Numbered from the stretch's first letter, positions 40,072 to 50,165 are shown. The stretch is 64,000 nt of DNA from Castellaniella sp040276065 (GCF_040276065.1 NZ_JBELOI010000013.1:36943-100942), one strand, 5' to 3'. Made by a program: numbers and translations. The notes: a model not told the origin generated them from the sequence alone.

Positions 40072-40086
40072 GTCCAGGTCCTCCGC

Positions 40087-41034
40087 TCAGGTGCCGGCGG
40101 GACGGCGCAGCTTGCAGCGCGCCATCGCCAGGATTTCCACGCACAGGCGGCCATAGCTGATGCCGGCCGCCTTGGCGCCCATGGGCACCAGCGAGTGGCC
40201 GGTCATCCCGGGCGAGGTGTTCACCTCGAGCAGCCAGGGCTCGCCCCGAGCGTCCAGCATCAGGTCGGCGCGGCCCCAGCCCTCGCACCCCAGGACCCGA
40301 TAGGCCTCCTCCGAAATGCGCTGGATGCGCCGCGCGAGCGCCTCGTCCAGTTCGGCCGGGCAGATGTAGCGCGTCTCGTCCGAGAAGTACTTGTGCTCGT
40401 AGTCGTAATTCCCCCCCGGGGCGATGATCTCGATAATGGGCAGGGCGTGCGCGCCAGCCCCCGACCCCAGGATCGGCACGGTCAGCTCACGGCCCTGGAT
40501 GTAGCGCTCGGCGAGCACCACGTCGTCGAATCGGCGCGCTTGCTCGTACGCCGGCAAGACCATGCCGATCTCGTCGACCCGCGTCACCCCGACCGTCGAA
40601 CCCTCATGCGGCGGCTTCACGATCAGCGGCAGCCCGAGCGACGCCGCGAGAGCCTCGGGATCGGGCGCCGCCATCAGCGCCTCGAACCCGGGCGTCGGCA
40701 GTCCGTGATGCAGCCACAGCCGCTTGGTCATGACCTTGTCCATGGCGACGCCCGAAGCCGTCGGCCCGCTGCCGGTGTACGGCAGGCCCAGCAGCTCCAG
40801 CGCGCCCTGCATCGTGCCGTCCTCGCCATAGCAGCCATGCAGGGCGATGAACACCCGGTCGAAGCCGGCTGCCGCCAGCGCTGTCAGGTCCTGCTTGCCC
40901 GTATCAAACAGATGGGCATCGACCCCCTCGGCACGCAGAGCCTCGCAGACCCCGGCCCCCGACAACAAAGACACCTCGCGTTCGGCGGAGATACCGCCAT
41001 ACAACACACCGACCCGGCCGAAGGAATGATTCAT
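40087..41034 (-). CDS. ddl: D-alanine--D-alanine ligase
   Basis: ATP-grasp ligase, 315 residues, making D-Ala-D-Ala for MurF. GRVGVLYGGISAEREVSL, FIALHGCYGEDGTMQGALE, PYTGSG, IVKPPHEGSTVGV and EVNTSPGMTGHSLVP are DdlB signatures. ATG 41034 overlaps the murC stop. Confidence 0.98.
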   Translation of the reverse strand: MNHSFGRVGVLYGGISAEREVSLLSGAGVCEALRAEGVDAHLFDTGKQDLTALAAAGFDRVFIALHGCYGEDGTMQGALELLGLPYTGSGPTASGVAMDKVMTKRLWLHHGLPTPGFEALMAAPDPEALAASLGLPLIVKPPHEGSTVGVTRVDEIGMVLPAYEQARRFDDVVLAERYIQGRELTVPILGSGAGAHALPIIEIIAPGGNYDYEHKYFSDETRYICPAELDEALARRIQRISEEAYRVLGCEGWGRADLMLDARGEPWLLEVNTSPGMTGHSLVPMGAKAAGISYGRLCVEILAMARCKLRRPAGT

Positions 41035-42440
41035 GCGGCCACCCCCAACAATTGCGCCGGAACGCGGCTGATCGAGCCCGCGCCCATGATGATGATCACG
41101 TCGCCGTCCCGCGCAAAGTCGCGGATGGCGCCGGCCAGTTCGCCGACCTGCTCGACGAACACCGGCTCGATCCGGCCCGCGACGCGCACCGCGCGGGCTA
41201 GCGCCCGGCCATCGGCGGCGATCAGCGGCGGTTCGCCGGCCGGGTACACCTCGGTCAGCAGCAAGGCATCGGCCGAGCTCAGGACCTTGACGAAATCCTC
41301 GAAGCAATCCCGCGTGCGGGTATAGCGGTGGGGCTGGAAGGCCAGCACCACCCGGCGCTCGGGCCACGCGCCGCGCGCCGCCGCCAGGGTCGCGGCCATC
41401 TCGACGGGATGGTGCCCGTAATCGTCGATCACCGTATAGGCGCCGCCGCCACGGGCTGCGGGCACCGGAAATTCGCCGACCTGGGTGAAGCGCCGCCCCA
41501 CGCCGCGAAAATTGGCGAGCGCATCGACGATGACGGCATCGGGCACCCCGAGTTCGGTGGCGACGGCGATCGTCGCCAGGGCGTTGAGCACATTGTGCCG
41601 GCCCGGCAGGCTCAGCCGCACCGACATCGACGCGAGCTCGCCGCCGGCGCCCTGGCGCCGCACATCGAAGCACATGGATACTCCATCGGCACGCACCTGC
41701 TCGGCGCGCACCTGAGCGGGGGACTCGATGCCATAAGTCGTGATGGGCCGCGAGACGAACGGGATGATCTCGCGCACATTCGCATCGTCCAGGCACAGGA
41801 TCGCGCTGCCGTAGAACGGCAGCCGCTGGGTGAACTCGACGAAGGCGCTCTTGAGTCGCGCGACGTCATGCCCGTACGTGTCCATGTGATCCACGTCGAT
41901 GTTGGTGATGATCGCCATCACCGGCAACAGGTTCAGGAACGAGGCGTCGGACTCGTCGGCCTCGACCACGATGTACTCTCCCTGCCCCAGGCGGGCATTG
42001 GCGTCGGCGGCATTCAGACGCCCGCCAATGACGAAGGTCGGATCCAGGCCGCCCGCCGCCAGGACGCTGGCCACCAGGCTGGTGGTCGTGGTTTTGCCAT
42101 GGGTGCCGGCAACCGCGATGCCGCGCTTGAGCCGCATCAGCTCGGCAAGCATCAACGCGCGCGGCACGACCGGCACGTGGGCGGCGCGCGCCGCCAGAAC
42201 CTCGGGGTTGTCGGCGCGAATCGCCGTCGAGGTCACGATGGCGCCGGCGCCCTGGATATTTTCCGTGGCGTGGCCGATCATGACGTGCGCGCCCAGCCCC
42301 GCCAGACGGCGCGTCACCGCCGTTTCCTGGATGTCCGAGCCGCTGATGGCGTATCCCAGGTTCAGCAGGACCTCGGCAATGCCGCTCATCCCCGATCCGC
42401 CGATTCCCACAAAATGGATGCTTTGTATGCGGTGCTTCAT
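41031..42440 (-). CDS. murC: UDP-N-acetylmuramate--L-alanine ligase
   Basis: Adds the first amino acid of the stem peptide. The 469-residue product has HFVGIGGSGMSGIAEVL, the Mur P-loop AGTHGKTTTTSLVA, EADESDASFL and DDYGHHPVEM. Start 42440 overlaps the murG stop and is preceded by GAGGCGG. Confidence 0.98.
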   Translation of the reverse strand: MKHRIQSIHFVGIGGSGMSGIAEVLLNLGYAISGSDIQETAVTRRLAGLGAHVMIGHATENIQGAGAIVTSTAIRADNPEVLAARAAHVPVVPRALMLAELMRLKRGIAVAGTHGKTTTTSLVASVLAAGGLDPTFVIGGRLNAADANARLGQGEYIVVEADESDASFLNLLPVMAIITNIDVDHMDTYGHDVARLKSAFVEFTQRLPFYGSAILCLDDANVREIIPFVSRPITTYGIESPAQVRAEQVRADGVSMCFDVRRQGAGGELASMSVRLSLPGRHNVLNALATIAVATELGVPDAVIVDALANFRGVGRRFTQVGEFPVPAARGGGAYTVIDDYGHHPVEMAATLAAARGAWPERRVVLAFQPHRYTRTRDCFEDFVKVLSSADALLLTEVYPAGEPPLIAADGRALARAVRVAGRIEPVFVEQVGELAGAIRDFARDGDVIIIMGAGSISRVPAQLLGVAA

Positions 42441-43510
42441 GCCGCCTCCTCGATCGTGTGCACGCAGGCGTCGGCAATCAGTTGCGCGGCGTTCAGGCTG
42501 GCGTGTTCGTGGGCATGCTGGGCAACGCCCGCAAGCTCGGCGCGACTGCGCTCGCCCAGCCACGCCGCCAGGGTTCCCGCCTCGAGGGCACCTTGCGGCA
42601 TCATCCAGCCTCCTCCGCATTCCGACAGGTAGCGGGCATTGGCCGTCTGGTGATCATCGATGGCATGGGGCAGCGGGATGAACAAGGCGGCCACGCCCAC
42701 CGCGGCCACCTCGGCCACCGTCATCGCCCCCGCCCGGCAGATCACCAGGTCCGCCTCGGCCAGGGCCGGTGCCATATCCTCAATGAAGGCCGAGGTCTCG
42801 GCGCTCACGCCCAGGGCCTCGTAGCGCGCGCGCACCGCCTCGGCATGGCGTTCGCCGGCCTGGTGGCGCACCCTCGGGCGCTGCGGCTCCGGCAGGCGGG
42901 CAAGGGCTTCGGGCACCAACTCGTTGAGTGGCGCGGCGCCCAGGCTGCCGCCCAGGACCAGCAGCCGCAGCGCGCCCTCGCGCGCGGCATAGCGCCGCGC
43001 GGCGGGCGCGACCCCGAGCAGGACCTCGCGCACCGGATTGCCGACCATCAAGGCGTCGGGCAGAGCCCCCGGAAAACCGGTCAACACCCGGGCCGCCAGG
43101 CGCGCCAGCCAACGGTTGGCCGTCCCGGCCACCGCGTTCTGTTCATGCACCACCAGCGGAATGCCCGACAAGCGGGCCATGAGCCCGCCCGGGAAAGCGG
43201 CGTATCCGCCCATGCCCAGCACCACGTCCGGGCGACGCTCCCGCAGCAGGCGGCGTGCACGCCAGCAGGCGGCCGTCAGGCCGAAGGGCAACTTGAGCCA
43301 CGCACCGAGGCCCTTGCCGCGCACGCCGCCGAAACGCAGCGCCAGCAGCTCGTAGCCCTGCGCCGGCACGAGCCGGCCTTCCATCCGGTCGGGATTGCCC
43401 AGCCACAGCACGCGCCAGCCGCGCGCGCGCAGCTCTGCGCCGACTGCCAGCCCCGGCATGATGTGCCCACCGGTGCCGCCGGCCATGATCAGGATCGTGT
43501 GGGCGCTCAT
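42437..43510 (-). CDS. murG: Undecaprenyl-PP-MurNAc-pentapeptide GlcNAc transferase
   Basis: Converts lipid I to lipid II on the inner face of the membrane. The 357-residue product has the GT28 N-terminal loop IMAGGTGGHIMPGLAVG, GMGGYAAFPGGLMARL, VHEQNAVAGTANRWLA, LVLGGSLGAAPLNELVP and the C-terminal CRAGAMTVAEVAAVGVAALFIPLP. Overlaps ftsW by 4 nt. Confidence 0.98.
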   Translation of the reverse strand: MSAHTILIMAGGTGGHIMPGLAVGAELRARGWRVLWLGNPDRMEGRLVPAQGYELLALRFGGVRGKGLGAWLKLPFGLTAACWRARRLLRERRPDVVLGMGGYAAFPGGLMARLSGIPLVVHEQNAVAGTANRWLARLAARVLTGFPGALPDALMVGNPVREVLLGVAPAARRYAAREGALRLLVLGGSLGAAPLNELVPEALARLPEPQRPRVRHQAGERHAEAVRARYEALGVSAETSAFIEDMAPALAEADLVICRAGAMTVAEVAAVGVAALFIPLPHAIDDHQTANARYLSECGGGWMMPQGALEAGTLAAWLGERSRAELAGVAQHAHEHASLNAAQLIADACVHTIEEAA

Positions 43511-44700
43511 GTGCGGCGCCCTCGCATCATGCAGCGCGTCTCGTAGTCCACGCGCAGCAGCACCGCCACGGCCATGATGTTCATCACGATCCCCGAGCCG
43601 CCATAGCTCACCAGCGGCAGCGTCAGGCCCTTGGTGGGCAACAGCCCCAGGCAGACGCCGATGTTGATGAAGGCCTGCACGCCGAACCACAGGGCCACGC
43701 CCTGCGCGACCAGTCCCTCGAACATGCGTTCCATCGCGCTGGCCTGGCGCGCGATGTCGAAACCGCGCATCACCATATAGACGAAGACGGCGATCAGGCA
43801 GCACACCCCGACGAAGCCGAGTTCCTCGCCCACCACGGCGACGATGAAGTCCGTATGCGCCTCGGGCAGGTAATGCAGCTTCTCGATGCTGGCGCCCAGG
43901 CCCACGCCAAACCATTCGCCCCGCCCCAGGGCGATCAGCGAATGCGAGAGCTGGTAGGCGCTGCCGTAGGCGTTGTCGGGATTCCAGGGATCCAGATACA
44001 CGAACAGGCGTTCGCGGCGCCAGGGCGAGGCCCAGATCAGCGCGAAAAAGCTCCCGACCATGATGAGCAGCAGCGTAGAGAACAGCTTGATATTGATGCC
44101 GCCGATGAACAGGATGCCGACCGCGATGGACACGATCACGATGAAGGCACCCAGATCGGGCTCCATCAGCAGCACGATCCCCACGACCGCCAGCGCGAAC
44201 GCCATCGGCATGAAACCACGCCAGAAATTCTGCATGTGCGCCTGCTTGCGCACGACATAGTCCGCGGCATACAGCAGCACGGCCATCTTCATCCATTCCG
44301 AGGGCTGGAAGTTGATCGGCCCCAGGGGCAGCCAGCGCCGCGCGCCGTTGACCTCGCGCCCGATGCCAGGGATCAGGACCACCACCAACATGAACAGGGC
44401 GAACAGGAACAGCGGCACGGCCATTTTCTGCCAGACCCGCATGGGAATGCTGGCGGCGAACAGGCCGACCAGCACGCCCACGACGATGAACACCGCATGC
44501 CGGCCGACGAAGTAGAAGCGGCCGTAGCTCTCGTAGCGGGGCCCGTCGGCCAGGGCGATCGAGGCCGAGTACACCATCAGCAGCCCAAAGAGCACGAGCG
44601 TGCCGGCCGCGATGATCAACCCCAGATCGATGCTGGGCATCGTGGTGCGGCCAGGACGCACCGCATTGACCCCTGCGCTGAGTTCGCCGAATACGCTCAT
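43507..44700 (-). CDS. ftsW: Peptidoglycan glycosyltransferase FtsW
   Basis: SEDS-family polymerase of lipid II at the septum, working with FtsI. The 397-residue product has about ten hydrophobic segments, GREVNGARRWLPLGPINFQPSE, MEPDLGAFIVI (with the conserved Asp of SEDS enzymes) and LPTKGLTLPLVSYGGSGIVMNI near the end. Start 44700 overlaps the murD stop; a longer frame upstream is murD antiframe. Confidence 0.97.
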   Translation of the reverse strand: MSVFGELSAGVNAVRPGRTTMPSIDLGLIIAAGTLVLFGLLMVYSASIALADGPRYESYGRFYFVGRHAVFIVVGVLVGLFAASIPMRVWQKMAVPLFLFALFMLVVVLIPGIGREVNGARRWLPLGPINFQPSEWMKMAVLLYAADYVVRKQAHMQNFWRGFMPMAFALAVVGIVLLMEPDLGAFIVIVSIAVGILFIGGINIKLFSTLLLIMVGSFFALIWASPWRRERLFVYLDPWNPDNAYGSAYQLSHSLIALGRGEWFGVGLGASIEKLHYLPEAHTDFIVAVVGEELGFVGVCCLIAVFVYMVMRGFDIARQASAMERMFEGLVAQGVALWFGVQAFINIGVCLGLLPTKGLTLPLVSYGGSGIVMNIMAVAVLLRVDYETRCMMRGRRT

Positions 44701-46223
44701 GCGACCTCCCCGCTTTCGGCCGCAAGTTCGCGCACCGCCTCGACGAAGCAGGCGCTGCGATGGGCATAGTTGCGAAACATGTCCATGCTGGCGCAAGCCG
44801 GGGAAAGCAGGACTGCATCGCCTGGGAGGGCATGCGCCAAGCCCTGGGCCACGGCCTGCTCGAGGCTGGCGCAAGGCACCAGCGGCACGCCGGTGGACGC
44901 CAGAGCCTCGCCGATCGCGGGGCCGTCGCGGCCGATCAGCATGACGGCGCGCGCATGGGCGCGCACGACGGGCACCAGCGGCGCGAAATCCTGCCCCTTG
45001 CCCAGGCCTCCGGCGATCAGTACGACGGGCTGGCCCAGGCCGCGCAAGGCGGCCAGGGTGGCGCCCACATTGGTGCCCTTGCTGTCATCGATGAAGTCGA
45101 CGTCCGCGATGCGCCGGACGAACTCGGTGCGATGCGCCTCGCCGCGATAAGCCTGCAGCGCATGCAGCATCGGCGCCCAGCCCAGGCCGATCTCATGGCC
45201 CAACGCCAGCGCCGCCAGGCCGTTCAAGGCATTGTGCATGCCTCGGATCCGCAACGCCTCGACCGGCATCAGCGCGTCGCTGCGTCCGGCGCGGCGGCGC
45301 GGCGCCGCCTCGGGCGCCCGTGCGCGGCGCGGCGCCGCCGCGCGCTCTTCGGGCTCGACATCCCGCGCATGGGCCAGCCAGGCCATGCCGTCGCGCACCT
45401 CGATGCCCAGGTCGCCCGCGAGCTTCGGCGCGTCCGCGCCGAAGCTGCGCACCCGCGCCTCGTCCAGGGCGGGCACCATGGTGCTCACCAGGGGATCATC
45501 GCGATTGACGATGGCGACGCGGGCCATGGCGAGCACGCGCGCCTTGGCCCGCGTATACGCCTCCATGGAGCCATGCCAGTCCAGGTGATCCTGGGTCACG
45601 TTCAGCACGACCGCGGCGTCCAGCGCCAGCGTTTCGGTGGCCTCGAGCTGGAAGCTCGAGAGCTCGAGCACCCAGACCTGCGGCAAGTCGTCCTCATCCA
45701 GCGCCTGCCGCAGGCTGGCGAGCGCCGAGGGGCTGATGTTGCCCGCCGCCCGCACCTTGCGGCCCGCGGCCTCGGCCAGGCACCGGACCAGCGCCGTGAC
45801 CGTGGTCTTGCCGTTGGTGCCGGTCACCGCCACCATGGCCGGGGCATAGCCCTGTCCGCGCAGATCCGCGAACGCGCGGGCGAACAGCTCGATCTCGCCC
45901 AGCACCTCGATGCCGCGCGCGCGCGCGGCCGCCAACAGCGCGGCGACAGGCTGCTGGCGTGGGTTCAGGCCCGGGCTGAGAACCAAGGTATGGACATCCT
46001 CGAGCGCCTCGGGGACCAGGGCATCGGCCCCCAATCGCAGGTCCGCGTCCGCGACGCGCGCGCGCAGGCCCTCCAGGCCGCCCGGCTGCTCGCGGGTGTC
46101 CAGCACGCGCAGACGCGCACCGTGCGCGGCGCACCAGAGCGCGGCGGCCAGGCCCGTCTCGCCCAGGCCCAGGATGAGGGTCAGGCCGTCGCGCCGCACG
46201 GAGGGAAAGGCGTAAGCGTTCAT
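44697..46223 (-). CDS. murD: UDP-N-acetylmuramoyl-L-alanine--D-glutamate ligase
   Basis: Adds D-Glu to the stem peptide. Motifs are LILGLGETGLAAALW, the P-loop TGTNGKTTVTALVRC (134-148), ELSSFQLEAT, NVTQDHLDWHG and DDSKGTNVGATLAALRG. At 508 residues it is longer than E. coli MurD (438). Part of the excess is an Ala/Arg/Pro-rich insertion at about 287-318 (PEERAAAPRRARAPEAAPRR) in the central domain, which looks disordered. Overlaps mraY and ftsW by 4 nt each. Confidence 0.97.
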   Translation of the reverse strand: MNAYAFPSVRRDGLTLILGLGETGLAAALWCAAHGARLRVLDTREQPGGLEGLRARVADADLRLGADALVPEALEDVHTLVLSPGLNPRQQPVAALLAAARARGIEVLGEIELFARAFADLRGQGYAPAMVAVTGTNGKTTVTALVRCLAEAAGRKVRAAGNISPSALASLRQALDEDDLPQVWVLELSSFQLEATETLALDAAVVLNVTQDHLDWHGSMEAYTRAKARVLAMARVAIVNRDDPLVSTMVPALDEARVRSFGADAPKLAGDLGIEVRDGMAWLAHARDVEPEERAAAPRRARAPEAAPRRRAGRSDALMPVEALRIRGMHNALNGLAALALGHEIGLGWAPMLHALQAYRGEAHRTEFVRRIADVDFIDDSKGTNVGATLAALRGLGQPVVLIAGGLGKGQDFAPLVPVVRAHARAVMLIGRDGPAIGEALASTGVPLVPCASLEQAVAQGLAHALPGDAVLLSPACASMDMFRNYAHRSACFVEAVRELAAESGEVA

Positions 46224-47392
46224 CGCAGCTTCAGGCTCGCAAGACCGATCAGGACCAGCATCATGGTGATGATCCAGAACCGCACCACCACCTGAGTCTC
46301 TTTCCAGCCGCCGACCTCGAAATGATGGTGCAGCGGCGCCATGCGGAATATCCGCCGGCCCTCGCCATAGCGCTTCTTGGTGTACTTGAACCAGGACACC
46401 TGCAGCATCACCGACAAGGTCTCGACCACGAACACGCCGCCCATGATGAACAGCACGATTTCCTGGCGCACCACCACGGCGATCACGCCCAGCGCGCCGC
46501 CCAGGGCCAGCGCGCCGACGTCGCCCATGAACACCTGGGCGGGATAGGTGTTGAACCAGAGAAATGCAAGTCCGGCCCCGGCGATCGCCGCGCAGATCAC
46601 CATCAGTTCGGAGGCGCCGGGAATATAGGGAAACAGCAGGTACTTGGAATAATCGACGCGGCCGACCACATAGGCAAAGATTCCGAGTGCGCTGCCGATC
46701 ATGACCGTGGGCATGATGGCCAGGCCATCGAGCCCATCGGTAAGGTTCACGGCGTTGCTGGATCCCACAATCACGAGCCAGGTCAAAATCACGAAGCCGA
46801 ACACCCCCAGGGGATAGCTGATCGTCTTGAAGAACGGCACGATCAGATCGGCGCGCGCGGGCAGCGGCATGGTAAAGCCGCTCAGCACCCAGTCCTGGAA
46901 CAGCGGCCACAGGGCGGTATTGGCCGGTGCCGACACGGCAAAGCTCAAGTAGACGGCCGCCACCAGACCGATCAGCGCCTGCCAGAAGAATTTCTGGCGC
47001 GCCGGCATGCCCTCGGGATCGTGGTTGACGACCTTGCGGTAGTCGTCGGCCCAGCCGATCCAGCCGAAACCGAACGTCACCAGCAGCACGACCCAGACGA
47101 AGCGGTTCGTCCAATCGGCCCACAGCAGCGTGCTCACGCCGATGGCGATCAGGATGAGCGCGCCGCCCATGGTCGGCGTCCCGTTCTTTTGCAGGTGGGA
47201 CTGCGGTCCGTAGCTGCGCACGGCCTGCCCGATCTTCAGGGCGGTGAGCCGGCGGATCAGCCAAGGGCCGGCGAGCAAGCCGATCGCCAAAGCGGTCGCG
47301 CAAGCGAGCAGCGCGCGGAAGGTGATGTACTCCACCACCCCGAACGCACGGAAATGCTCATCCGACAGCCAGCGAGCCAGTTCAAGCAGCAT
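46220..47392 (-). CDS. mraY: Phospho-N-acetylmuramoyl-pentapeptide transferase
   Basis: Integral enzyme that makes lipid I. The 390-residue product has ten hydrophobic segments, GTPTMGGALILIAIG, GWADDYRKVV (catalytic Asp pair), NAVNLTDGLDGLAIMP, FLWFNTYPAQVFMGDVG and MAPLHHHFEVGGWKETQVVVRFW. ATG 47392 lies 11 nt inside the end of murEF. Confidence 0.98.
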   Translation of the reverse strand: MLLELARWLSDEHFRAFGVVEYITFRALLACATALAIGLLAGPWLIRRLTALKIGQAVRSYGPQSHLQKNGTPTMGGALILIAIGVSTLLWADWTNRFVWVVLLVTFGFGWIGWADDYRKVVNHDPEGMPARQKFFWQALIGLVAAVYLSFAVSAPANTALWPLFQDWVLSGFTMPLPARADLIVPFFKTISYPLGVFGFVILTWLVIVGSSNAVNLTDGLDGLAIMPTVMIGSALGIFAYVVGRVDYSKYLLFPYIPGASELMVICAAIAGAGLAFLWFNTYPAQVFMGDVGALALGGALGVIAVVVRQEIVLFIMGGVFVVETLSVMLQVSWFKYTKKRYGEGRRIFRMAPLHHHFEVGGWKETQVVVRFWIITMMLVLIGLASLKLR

Positions 47393-50165
47393 GACCATCC
47401 TCCTTGCCGGCGGCATCGCCGCGCAGGGCCTGCACCACGCGCTCCATGCGCATGCTCCGGGAACCCTTGACCAGCACGTGACCAGGCCGCAAGGCCAGCA
47501 AACGCCGCAAGAGCGCGTCCAGCGCGTCGAACGCCTCGGCCCCGGAGCCAAAGGCGGCCGCCGCGTGGCGCGAGGCCTCGCCCAGCGTCAGGAGGAAATC
47601 AATCCCGCACTGAGCCGCGTAGGCACCGACCTCGGCATGCATGCTCGGCCCCTGGTCACCGACCTCGCCCATGTCCCCCAGCACCAGGATGCGACGGCCG
47701 TCGAGTCCGGACAGCACCTCGATCGCGGCCCGCACCGAATCCGGATTGGCGTTGTAGCTATCATCGATCAATTGGAAGCCGTCGGCCATGGCCTGCGGCT
47801 GCATGCGCCCGCCCACGGGGCGGAATGCCGCCAGCCCCTCGGCAATCGCCGCCAATGGCGCCCCGGCGGCGCGGGCGCAGGCGGCTGCCGCCAGGGCGTT
47901 GCGCAAATTGTGGCGCCCGGGCGCATGCAGGACGACCGGCACCTCCTCGACACCCGCGCACAGGCGGAACTCAGTACGCTCCAGGCCCGCGCGGATCTGC
48001 GCGGCGTGCACGTCGAAGGCCGTATCGAAGCCGAAACGCCGCACGCTTCGCGCGCCGGCCATCCCGGCCCACAATGCCGAATACTCGTCATCGCCCGGGA
48101 ACACCGCCACCCCATCGGCCGGCAGGGCCTCGACGACCGCGCCGTTCTCGCGGGCCACCGCCTCGACGCTGCACATGAACTCTTGATGCTCGCGCTGGGC
48201 GTTGTTCACTAGCGCGATGGTCGGCTGCGCGATGCGCGCCAGCACCGCGATCTCGCCCGGGTGGTTCATGCCCAGTTCGAACACCGCCGCGCGATGCGTG
48301 GCGCGCATGCGCAGCACCGTCAGCGGCAGTCCGATGTCGTTATTGAAATTGCCACGCGTCGCCAGGCGGCCGTCCTCGCCCAGCCAGGCCACCAGGATCG
48401 ACGAAATCATTTCCTTGGTGGTGGTCTTGCCGTTGCTGCCAGTGACCGCGATCACTGGATACTCGAACAGCCCGCGCCAGACCCGTGCAATGCGCCGCAG
48501 GGCCATGCGCGTATCGCCCAGTACGAACTGCGGGATGTCCACGCGCGCGTCGGCATGCGCGACCAGCGCCGCTGCCGCGCCCGCGGCGCGCGCCGCCTCG
48601 AGGTAGTCATGCCCATCGTAGCGCTCGCCGCTGAGTGCGAGGAACAGCTCGTCCGGCCGGATGCTGCGCGTATCCGTCGACAGGCCCTGACTGCGTTGCC
48701 AGGTCAGCGCAACGCCGGCCCATTGCCGATCGTCGAAGGGACTGCGCTCGTGATGCACCTCCTGGTAGGTCTCGTGCCCCTTGCCCGCGAGCAGCACCAC
48801 ATCCTTTTCATCCGCGCGCCAGATCGCCCCCAGGATGGCTTCGGCCCGATCCAGTTCAACGCGCGCCGGCCCTGGCATGCCGGCAGCGATCTGGTCGACG
48901 ATGGCCCGCGGATCCTCGGAACGCGGATTGTCGGTGGTCAGCAGCACCTGGTCGGCGAGACGACTCGCCACCTCGCCCATCAGCGGGCGCTTGCCGGTGT
49001 CGCGATCGCCTCCGCAGCCGAACACACAGACCAGTCGGCCGCCGCGGGATTGCGCAGCCGGGCGCAGGGCGAGCAGGGCGCGTTCCAGTGCATCCGGCGT
49101 ATGCGCATAATCGACAACCACCAGGGCCTGCGGCCGGGCGTTGCTCGCGCCGCCCAGGGCCTCGACCACCTGCAGGCGGCCGTTGACCGGCCGCAGGACG
49201 GCCAGCGCCCGCGCGATCCGCCCCAGGCCCCAGCCCAACTCGCGCAGCACGCCCGCCACCAGCAGCAGATTGGAGATATTGTGCTGGCCCACGAGATGGG
49301 TGAAGATCTGGGCGCTGCCTTGCGGCGACATCAGATTGAACACCAGGCCCTCGGCGCCGTTCTGGATGTCCTCGGCGCGGAATGGCGCCTCGACGCCGCG
49401 TCCGATCGCATAGCCGATCCGGGCTATGCCGCCCGCCATCGACAACAGCTCCATGCCCGCGGGATCATCGGCGTTGATCACGGCGCTGCGCAGGCCGCCC
49501 TGGCTGAACAAGGAGAACTTCGCCGCCTTGTAGCGCTCCAGCGTGCCGTGGTAGTCGAGGTGGTCGCGCGTCAGGTTGGTGAAGCCGGCGACCTGAATGC
49601 GCACGCCGGCCAGCCGCCCCTGCTCGATGCCGATTGACGAGGCTTCGATCGCCGCGGCCTCGCAGCCCGCCGCGACGATGGCCGCCAGGCTGCGATGCAT
49701 GGTCAGGACATCCGGCGTGGTCAGCACCCCGCCCAGGTTGCGGCCGTCGGCCAGCGTCACTCCCAGGGTGCCCACCGTCCCGCAAGGCCGGCCCTCCGAA
49801 TTCATGGCGGCGGCGATCCACTGCACGGCGGAGGTCTTGCCGTTGGTGCCCGTCACCGCGATCACTGTCAGGGCGTCCGAGGGCCGTCCGTACCAATGAT
49901 GGGCAATCTCGCCCAACAAGGCCGACAACCCCTCGACCCGCAGAATCGGCACCGGGGATTCCACCAGGGCGGGGCCACCCGCCGTGGCGACCACCGCCGC
50001 CGCGCCGGCGGCGACGGCCTGCGCGATGTACTGCCGGCCATCGGCCGAAATGCCGGGGCAGGCGAAAAATACGTCACCCGGGCGGATCTGGCGCGAATCG
50101 AGGGACAGATCCGCCTTGCGGTCCACCCGTTCGTCGAGCCAGGAGAGAATGTCAATCATATTCAT
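47382..50165 (-). CDS. murEF: Bifunctional MurE-MurF fusion ligase
   Basis: One continuous 927-residue frame holds two consecutive Mur ligases. MurE (about 1-483) has SLDSRQIRPGDVFFACPG, P-loop TGTNGKTS (105-112) and the meso-diaminopimelate specificity motif DNPR (412-415). MurF follows from about 484, with STDTRSIRPDELFLALSGE, P-loop TGSNGKTTT (575-583), NNDIGLPLTVL, DDSYNANPDS and GDMGEVG. MurF has no start codon of its own and has lost about 20 N-terminal residues at the junction. The fused enzyme would add DAP and then D-Ala-D-Ala in sequence. The start at 50165 overlaps the ftsI stop. A fused MurE-MurF is known in Bordetella. Confidence 0.96.
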   Translation of the reverse strand: MNMIDILSWLDERVDRKADLSLDSRQIRPGDVFFACPGISADGRQYIAQAVAAGAAAVVATAGGPALVESPVPILRVEGLSALLGEIAHHWYGRPSDALTVIAVTGTNGKTSAVQWIAAAMNSEGRPCGTVGTLGVTLADGRNLGGVLTTPDVLTMHRSLAAIVAAGCEAAAIEASSIGIEQGRLAGVRIQVAGFTNLTRDHLDYHGTLERYKAAKFSLFSQGGLRSAVINADDPAGMELLSMAGGIARIGYAIGRGVEAPFRAEDIQNGAEGLVFNLMSPQGSAQIFTHLVGQHNISNLLLVAGVLRELGWGLGRIARALAVLRPVNGRLQVVEALGGASNARPQALVVVDYAHTPDALERALLALRPAAQSRGGRLVCVFGCGGDRDTGKRPLMGEVASRLADQVLLTTDNPRSEDPRAIVDQIAAGMPGPARVELDRAEAILGAIWRADEKDVVLLAGKGHETYQEVHHERSPFDDRQWAGVALTWQRSQGLSTDTRSIRPDELFLALSGERYDGHDYLEAARAAGAAAALVAHADARVDIPQFVLGDTRMALRRIARVWRGLFEYPVIAVTGSNGKTTTKEMISSILVAWLGEDGRLATRGNFNNDIGLPLTVLRMRATHRAAVFELGMNHPGEIAVLARIAQPTIALVNNAQREHQEFMCSVEAVARENGAVVEALPADGVAVFPGDDEYSALWAGMAGARSVRRFGFDTAFDVHAAQIRAGLERTEFRLCAGVEEVPVVLHAPGRHNLRNALAAAACARAAGAPLAAIAEGLAAFRPVGGRMQPQAMADGFQLIDDSYNANPDSVRAAIEVLSGLDGRRILVLGDMGEVGDQGPSMHAEVGAYAAQCGIDFLLTLGEASRHAAAAFGSGAEAFDALDALLRRLLALRPGHVLVKGSRSMRMERVVQALRGDAAGKEDGHAA

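Noticed and set aside
48690..48740. Possible frameshift or assembly error joining murE and murF
   Set aside because: The frame is continuous with normal codon use on both sides, and the same fusion is known in Bordetella.
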